From: Afipia massiliensis
GTDB taxonomy: Bacteria > Pseudomonadota > Alphaproteobacteria > Rhizobiales > Xanthobacteraceae
Direction of reading: 5' to 3'
Length of the DNA stretch: 64,000 bases
Assembly: GCF_001006325.2 (NCBI RefSeq)
Contig: NZ_LBIA02000001.1
Location: 3,101,501-3,165,500, forward strand
This document shows, in pieces, positions 59,756-64,000 of the stretch. Below the pieces are notes generated by a model. It searched no databases. It was given only the letters and a program-made list of their open reading frames with translations, and was not told where the DNA came from. The position numbers and the translations under genes were made by a program. The stretch's first letter is position 1. Each line of letters starts with the position of its first letter.

Positions 59756-60637
59756 TCAGCCCATCAGGCCGAGGCGGCTGGAGCCGATATACAGCGCGAG
59801 CGCCGCGGCGTTCGACACGTTGAGGCTCTTGATCGCGCCGGGCATGTCCATGCGCGCGACGATGCTGCAGGTTTCGCGCGTGAGCTGACGCAGGCCTTTG
59901 CCTTCCGCGCCCAGCACCAGAGCAAGCGGGGCATGCAACGGCACGACGCTGAGGTCACCCTGGCCTTCGCTGTCGAGGCCGACCGTCAGGAAACCTGCCT
60001 CGTTCATTTCGCCGAGCGCGCGATGCAGGTTCGGGACTTCGACAATCGGCACAAGCTCGAGTGCACCGGATGCGGATTTCGCCAGCACACCGGTCGCCTC
60101 CGGACTGTGCCGACCGGTGGTGACGATTGCCTTGACGCCGAACGCCGCTGCGGAGCGCAGGATTGCACCGACGTTGTGCGGATCGGTGATCTGGTCGAGC
60201 ACCAGCACAATGCCGTCCTGCGGCAGTTCATCGATGTGCAAGCCGGGCAGGGGATCGGCCTCCGCCAGCAGACCCTGATGCACGGCATCCGGCCCGAGCC
60301 GCCGGTCGATGTCGCCGGGATGCACCAGTTCCGGCGGAACGCGAGTGTCGATCTTCTCGTCGGCGAGCCGCCGGGCGACATTTTCGGTGACGAACAGCTT
60401 ACGGATGCACCGCTGGGGATTGGCCAGCGCCATGGTGACCGAGTGCCAGCCATAAAGAATGACGGGACCTTCGCCTTTGGCGTGCCCCTTCGCGCCCTTG
60501 GCGTCGCGGTCGCGCCAGTGAGGGCGTCCGCCCTGAGGCTTGCCTTGATGCCGTTCCGGGCGCTCCCGATCGCGGTCGCCGCCGCGTCCGCCTGTTTTCG
60601 GGCCTTTGAAACGTGATTTCCGGTCTCGATCGCTCAT
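59756..60637 (-). CDS. rlmB: 23S rRNA (guanosine-2'-O-)-methyltransferase RlmB-like (SpoU/TrmH family)
   Basis: SPOUT methyltransferase of 293 residues. A long basic N-terminal extension (SDRDRKSRFKGPKTGGRGGD and more, about 65 residues) precedes the RNA-binding substrate domain (ILYGWHSVTMALANPQR). The catalytic SpoU core has VLDQITDPHNVGAILRSAAAFG, LVLGAEGKGLRQLT and IKSLNVSNAAALALY, the three SPOUT motifs. It is expected to methylate G2251 of 23S rRNA or a related site. The ATG at 60637 has AAGG upstream; a GTG opens at 60652. Confidence 0.9.
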   Translation of the reverse strand: MSDRDRKSRFKGPKTGGRGGDRDRERPERHQGKPQGGRPHWRDRDAKGAKGHAKGEGPVILYGWHSVTMALANPQRCIRKLFVTENVARRLADEKIDTRVPPELVHPGDIDRRLGPDAVHQGLLAEADPLPGLHIDELPQDGIVLVLDQITDPHNVGAILRSAAAFGVKAIVTTGRHSPEATGVLAKSASGALELVPIVEVPNLHRALGEMNEAGFLTVGLDSEGQGDLSVVPLHAPLALVLGAEGKGLRQLTRETCSIVARMDMPGAIKSLNVSNAAALALYIGSSRLGLMG

Positions 60638-60856
60638 GCGGCCTTGTCCCACGGGGCTGGAATAATGGCAATTTTCGGCTTTGGGCAGGATCGCAACGAC
60701 CTGTCATATTCGTCCCCGCCTTGGTTGACTTTACCCCGGCGCTTCGCCCATAAACGCGCCGACCGGGCGCCCGTTTACGGGCACGCTTTTTACCGTCATC
60801 CATGGCCGTTCAACCACCCCCGTTCGGGTGGGCGAGGGTGTCGGATGACGTCGAGC
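60638..60856. other. Intergenic region, no gene seen
   Basis: Between the divergent rlmB and tRNA-Tyr genes. It must hold both promoters; I see no repeat or structured RNA. Confidence 0.4.
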
Positions 60857-60942
60857 GGGGGAGTGTCCCGAGTGGCAAAGGGAGCTGACTGTAAATCAGC
60901 CGCCGTATGGCTTCGAAGGTTCGAGTCCTTCTTCCCCCACCA
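60857..60942 (+). tRNA. tRNA-Tyr (anticodon GUA)
   Basis: Eighty-six bases, class II with a long variable arm; acceptor arms GGGGGAG and TTCCCCC, anticodon stem-loop CTGACTGTAAATCAG giving GUA, T-loop segment GGTTCGAGTCC, and a genome-encoded CCA. Confidence 0.97.
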
Positions 60943-60949
60943 ATCTAAG

Positions 60950-60981
60950 ATCGCCCGGAAATCGTTTCCGGGCGATTTTTT
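60950..60981 (+). terminator. Rho-independent terminator of tRNA-Tyr
   Basis: Perfect 12-bp stem ATCGCCCGGAAA and TTTCCGGGCGAT with loop TCG, then TTTTTT, directly after the tRNA. Confidence 0.92.
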
Positions 60982-61053
60982 CTAAGCGGTACGCCGCAAC
61001 CGCCGGAACAGTTGCGGTTCACGTATGGTCCGCGCGCAATTGGAAAGTCGGCC

Positions 61054-61683
61054 ATGGCTCTGCACGGTTCGTTTCGCTGGCTCGCAGCTTCGCTGCTCGC
61101 CTTGTTGGCCAGCGGAACAGATATGAAGGCCGCAGATGTCGGTGCTCCGCCGCCCTCTCTGCCAGTCCAATCGCTCTTCTAGCCCGAGCCGCTTGCGAAA
61201 CGGTCCTATGGTTTCGACGTGCGCCTTGGCGGCTTTGCCCATGCAGTTGGAAGCGCGGAAGCCAATACGTTCGACGCCAGCCTTCAGGTCGTTCTTCCCA
61301 AGTTTCTAGCAGATAACTATGGGTGGTGGAATTTCCTGAATCCCCACACCTACGTCGGCGGAATGTTCAACACCGGCGGCCGCACCAGTTCGGTCCGGGC
61401 GGGCTTGCTGTGGCAAATTCCGTTCACCGAGCGCTTCTTCGGCGAAATCTTTTTCGGTGGGGCCTATCACGACGGCTCCAAAGTAGGCGATGCGACCCAC
61501 AATGCGCTTGGCAGCCGCGCCCTGTTCAATGTGGGCGGATCGATCGGTTACCGCTTTACGCCGCAGTGGAGCGTACTGGTGACGTTCGACCATCTGTCGA
61601 ACGGCAAAGAGGTCTTCGGCACCGGCTTCGACAGGAATGTCGGCATCAACAACTACGGCGCCCAAGTCTCTTACGCCTTCTAA
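61054..61683 (+). pseudogene. PagL-family lipid A deacylase (acyloxyacyl hydrolase), interrupted by an in-frame amber codon
   Basis: One continuous frame from the ATG at 61054 to the stop at 61681-61683 is broken only by TAG at 61180-61182 (codon 43). The first part is a signal peptide (MALHGSFRWLAASLL, then ALLASGTDMKAA). The second encodes the outer-membrane barrel: GFDVRLGGFAHAVGSAEANTFDA, NPHTYVGGMFNTGGRTS, and FDHLSNGK with the catalytic His and Ser of PagL. Reading resumes with a possible GTG at 61219, but that lacks a signal peptide. Without the stop the product would be 209 residues. Sequencing error, amber suppression or real loss are all possible. Confidence 0.8.
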
Positions 61684-61757
61684 AGTCTCCTACGCCTTCT
61701 GAAGCCTCCGACGTTTTCCAAGGTCTCCACCGCTTTTTAAGGCCTTTCAGCGCCATG
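61663..61757 (+). repeat. Five degenerate 19-base tandem units after the pagL-like gene
   Basis: Units of exactly 19 bases begin CAAGTCTCTTACGCC, AAAGTCTCCTACGCC, GAAGCCTCCGACG, AAGGTCTCCACCGC and AAGGCCTTTCAGCGC. The first unit is the gene's last coding segment (QVSYAF). The two first copies are nearly identical and later copies are increasingly diverged. Confidence 0.65.
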
Positions 61758-61782
61758 GCTGATGATAACAAACTGATGCAAC

Positions 61783-61809
61783 AAAAAGCCGCCCGAGGGC
61801 GGCTTTTTC
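61783..61809 (+). terminator. Rho-independent terminator
   Basis: AAAAAGCCGCC and GGCGGCTTTTT form a stem with loop CGAG-type, followed by T-run TTTTTC. It ends the pagL-like transcript and may serve the convergent DUF3551 gene as well. Confidence 0.88.
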
Positions 61810-61846
61810 GATGAACGGCGAGTGCTGGCTGGCTTAGGCTAATGAC

Positions 61847-62119
61847 TCAATCGTAGTAGCGCCGCTCGCGGTAGACCTTGCGCGGCTTGGGGGCAGGTCG
61901 ATACTGCTCGGCGAAAGCAAAGACCGGGTTGACCTGGCAGTAAGCCCGGCGTCCCGATGCGCTCGCCATGCATTGCGCATAGGTATTGTAATAGCAGGTG
62001 CCGGGGCCGGCCTGAAAGCCTTCGACCAGGCAATAGCGATAATCCCGGGCTTCGGCGGAGCCGGCGCCGAACACGGCCACGCCTGCCACGGCCAGAGCGG
62101 CGAAAAGTGCATTGCGCAT
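61847..62119 (-). CDS. DUF3551 exported protein
   Basis: Protein of 90 residues. The ATG at 62119 follows CGGGAGAACGTCTC. A signal peptide ends GSAEA (about residue 24). The mature part has the DUF3551 pattern: ARDYRYCLVEGFQAGPGTCYYNTYAQCMASASGRRAYCQVNP, with four cysteines probably forming two disulfide bonds. It ends with a basic tyrosine-rich tail. The family is abundant in Bradyrhizobium relatives; function unknown. Confidence 0.85.
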   Translation of the reverse strand: MRNALFAALAVAGVAVFGAGSAEARDYRYCLVEGFQAGPGTCYYNTYAQCMASASGRRAYCQVNPVFAFAEQYRPAPKPRKVYRERRYYD

Positions 62120-62248
62120 GAGACGTTCTCCCGGTTGGAAAGAGGCTAAAGCGGAAACATTCTTACGGGAATATGGTTCCGTTGGGACCTGACTTCAAAT
62201 CAAACGTGGTTGAGGCGGCGGAACGGCCATGCTAGTGCTCGCCGCGTC

Positions 62249-62322
62249 GCGGGTGTAGCTCAATGGTAGAGCAGCAGCCTTCCAAGCTGAATACGAGGGT
62301 TCGATTCCCTTCACCCGCTCCA
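62249..62322 (+). tRNA. tRNA-Gly (anticodon UCC)
   Basis: Seventy-four bases; acceptor arms GCGGGTG and CACCCGC, D-arm TAGCTCAATGGTAGAGC, anticodon loop CTTCCAA giving UCC, T-loop segment GGTTCGATTCC, discriminator T and a genome-encoded CCA. Confidence 0.97.
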
Positions 62323-62366
62323 AACTTCCCTGAAAATTGATATTCGCCGCGGTCCGCGAGACCGCC

Positions 62367-63179
62367 TCACGAATCGTCGAGTTTGTTGAGGTCGCGCACC
62401 GACTGCATGATCGGCTCGAAATTCGACCGCGCGTCCAGCGCGTCGAACAGTTGGGCCGTATCTGACAGCAGCGCGTGAGAGCGCTGAATCGCGATCCTCA
62501 CGTCATCATGCGGCGTATCCGACAGGCGGCCGTGCCCGGACAGCAGGATTTTCGAGTCCAGCCCCTTCAAGCGCTCCAGCGACTGGATGTAGTCGCTGAT
62601 GCTTCCCGACCCGAACACGCCGCCCATCACGCCGCCGGGCATCAGAGTGTCGGCGGCGAACAGCAAGCCCTTGTCCTGTTCGAACAGGCTGATGCACGCG
62701 GAGGTGTGGCCGGGCGTGTACATCACGTTCAGCCTGAAGTTTCCGAGGTCGATCAGGTTGCCTTCCTCAAGCCAGATGTCGACGTCGATCGGCACGTCCG
62801 GTTCGTTGAACATCTTGCGCAGCATCGAGAAGTCATCGCGCAGCATGATCTTGTTCGCGGCGAGACGATGCGCGGCGATGATCGTCTTCCCGGTGAAGTG
62901 GTAGGCCGCGCCGATATGGTCGAGATGTTCGTGGCTGAGCACCACCATGTCGATGTCGGAAGGCTTGACGCCGAGATGCGCAAGGCATTCCAGCAGATGC
63001 GGAAAGTTCGAGGACAGGCCGACGTCGATCATGATGGTCCGCTTGCTGCCGCGCACCAGATACGCATTGGCGGCGCGGTTCTTGAACCGGATCTGATAGA
63101 CGTCCTCGGCGGCCTGAATCAGCGAACAGACATCGTCGTTGCGAAGAATGGGAAAGGGTGAGGGCTTGCGGTCGCTCAT
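62367..63179 (-). CDS. Metallo-beta-lactamase fold hydrolase
   Basis: Protein of 270 residues with the MBL core. The metal site is SHEHLDHIG (HxHxDH), with later histidines in YTPGHTSACI and LSGHGRLSD and the aspartate in FAADTLMPG. Overall similarity is to glyoxalase II-like or general MBL hydrolases. Its ATG overlaps the stop of the upstream cyclic-nucleotide-binding gene by 4 bp (ATGA), showing translational coupling. The substrate is unknown, possibly a thioester or phosphodiester. Confidence 0.88.
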   Translation of the reverse strand: MSDRKPSPFPILRNDDVCSLIQAAEDVYQIRFKNRAANAYLVRGSKRTIMIDVGLSSNFPHLLECLAHLGVKPSDIDMVVLSHEHLDHIGAAYHFTGKTIIAAHRLAANKIMLRDDFSMLRKMFNEPDVPIDVDIWLEEGNLIDLGNFRLNVMYTPGHTSACISLFEQDKGLLFAADTLMPGGVMGGVFGSGSISDYIQSLERLKGLDSKILLSGHGRLSDTPHDDVRIAIQRSHALLSDTAQLFDALDARSNFEPIMQSVRDLNKLDDS

Positions 63180-63547
63180 GGCGTTGCGGCCTTGAAGGTG
63201 ATCGCGTTCGAGGCCCGCAATCGCTTGCTCAGCGCATCCATGATCATCAGCGCGAAGGCCGGCTGCTGGCTGACGAGGTAGACGAAGCGGGCGTGATTGA
63301 TCCGCATCACCTTCGTGCCGGAGACGGCGGCGACCGCCGTTGCCGAGCGCGACGAGCCGTCGATGACGGCCATCTCGCCGAAGAATTCACCCTTGCCGAG
63401 GCTGACGATGACGGTTCTGCCTGCGCCTGAATCCTTGACGATGTCGATCTTGCCTTCGAGCACCACAAACAGCTCGCGGCCGGTCGATCCCTCCTCGAAA
63501 ACGACTTCGGAGGCATCATACTCGTTGATGCATTTTTCGATTGTCAT
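63176..63547 (-). CDS. Stand-alone cyclic nucleotide-binding domain protein
   Basis: Protein of 123 residues consisting of one cNMP-binding beta-roll: EEGSTGRELFVVLEGKIDIVKDSGAGR, then VSLGKGEFFGEMAVIDGSSRSATAVA, the phosphate-binding cassette with GEM and an SRSAT stretch. No DNA-binding domain follows. It is coupled to the MBL hydrolase gene by a 4-bp overlap, so it may regulate that enzyme. It is a second example beside that at 12994. Confidence 0.85.
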   Translation of the reverse strand: MTIEKCINEYDASEVVFEEGSTGRELFVVLEGKIDIVKDSGAGRTVIVSLGKGEFFGEMAVIDGSSRSATAVAAVSGTKVMRINHARFVYLVSQQPAFALMIMDALSKRLRASNAITFKAATP

Positions 63548-63612
63548 GGAACGCTCACAGCCTTTCGCCGCCGGTTCTGCCCAGATATTAGGCTGGAATC
63601 CGGCCGACGCAA

Positions 63613-64000
63613 TCAGTCGCCCGCGGCAATCTTCCGGACGATCTTGAAAAAGGCCGTCATCGCGGGCGAGGGCGTGCGGTGCCGCTGGGTGATGAGCCCG
63701 AATTCAATGTTGATCGGCGTGGGGTTCATCACCAGGTGGGCAAGTTCGCCCCGGCGCCAATAGGGCTCAAGCAGCGGGATCGGCGCCCAGCTGATCGCAT
63801 CGCTGGCGATCACAGCTCCACGCATAGCCGCAAAGCTCTCGACCCAGATTCGGGGGACGAAGCCGCCGGACTTCGGGACGGTCAGCGCGCGATTGTCGCC
63901 GGCGCTGTCCATGACGTCAGACGAGTAGTGCGACGGCCGAGGGCCGGCCAGTGGATAATCCGCGAGATCCATTTCTCCGATCACGCCGCGTTGCAGCAGC
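63613..64000 (-). CDS. LysR-family regulator, C-terminal part (partial, 5' end outside window)
   Basis: Open frame of 129 residues reaching the last base; it reads LLQRGVIGEMDLADYPLAGPRPS, then ALTVPKSGGFVPRIWVESFAAMRGAVIASDAISWAPI and EFGLITQRHRTPSPAMTAFF, the typical end of a LysR substrate-binding domain. The helix-turn-helix N-terminus lies outside the window. It is the last feature, so its target cannot be judged. Confidence 0.85.
   Translation of the reverse strand, partial: LLQRGVIGEMDLADYPLAGPRPSHYSSDVMDSAGDNRALTVPKSGGFVPRIWVESFAAMRGAVIASDAISWAPIPLLEPYWRRGELAHLVMNPTPINIEFGLITQRHRTPSPAMTAFFKIVRKIAAGD

Noticed and set aside
61741..61814. A short frame MADDNKLMQQKAARG downstream of the pagL-like gene
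   Set aside because: It runs through the terminator hairpin and has no ribosome site.

Overview
The window looks like core chromosome of a high-GC alphaproteobacterium of the Bradyrhizobium, Rhodopseudomonas, Afipia and Nitrobacter group (Nitrobacteraceae). The evidence is the set of lineage-typical families (DUF3126, DUF3551, DUF2336, PAS_5, DUF2270, a C93-type transglutaminase-like peptidase, CtrA-type boxes) and several families of dispersed palindromic intergenic repeats. No phage, insertion sequence or CRISPR array was seen. The only sign of past integration is a decayed tRNA-Leu copy near 15.65 kb.

Layout. 1-0.8 kb: a branched-chain amino-acid-type ABC binding protein, cut by the window edge. 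0.9-5.3 kb: a minus-strand Anbu operon (ATP-grasp, alpha-E, transglutaminase-like, proteasome-type Anbu peptidase), with a palindromic repeat in every gap. 5.6-13.5 kb: housekeeping and detoxification genes (CinA-like MoaB domain, thioesterase, gpt, DUF2270, MetE-like, Nu-class GST, DsbA-type isomerase, quinone reductase, enoyl-CoA hydratase, cyclic-nucleotide-binding protein). 13.6-15.7 kb: tRNA-Leu, an exported amidohydrolase and a decayed 3' copy of the same tRNA. 15.7-24.8 kb: small zinc-binding proteins, a lipoprotein, an FAD monooxygenase, an alpha/beta hydrolase, cysE, gamma carbonic anhydrase and a periplasmic cysteine peptidase. 25-33 kb: PilZ, PAS, rhomboid, CBS, patatin and a GGDEF-EAL protein. 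33-43 kb: nitroreductase, thrS, two MFS transporters beside a CGNR regulator, yidD, an IscU-like scaffold, folE and hisI. 43-51 kb: a transglycosylase, a TauE-type exporter, a VOC/TetR divergent pair with two perfect operators, a DUF2336/Hpt/response-regulator group, nadK and a TPR protein. 51-64 kb: a TonB receptor under a cobalamin riboswitch, a serine hydrolase, several small exported proteins, rlmB, three tRNAs (Thr, Tyr, Gly), a lipid A deacylase gene broken by an amber codon, a metallo-hydrolase/cyclic-nucleotide-binding pair, and the 3' end of a LysR regulator.

How the genes work together. Several signalling and envelope genes (pilZ, the PAS protein, the transglycosylase, DUF2336, Hpt/response regulator) have TTAA-N7-TTAA or near-TTAA boxes upstream, which points to CtrA control of motility and cell-cycle functions. 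The Anbu operon is the best candidate for an incompletely understood system: a self-compartmentalising peptidase travelling with ligase-like and transglutaminase-like partners. The most unusual local observations are the amber-interrupted pagL-like gene followed by a 19-nt tandem array, the decayed tRNA-Leu duplicate, the twin operators at 45.98-46.03 kb, the six-residue acidic tyrosine repeat ending the DUF2336 protein, and an IscU-like scaffold lacking two of the usual cluster-site residues.

All functions are read from sequence alone. Start codons were chosen from ribosome-binding sites and remembered family N-termini.
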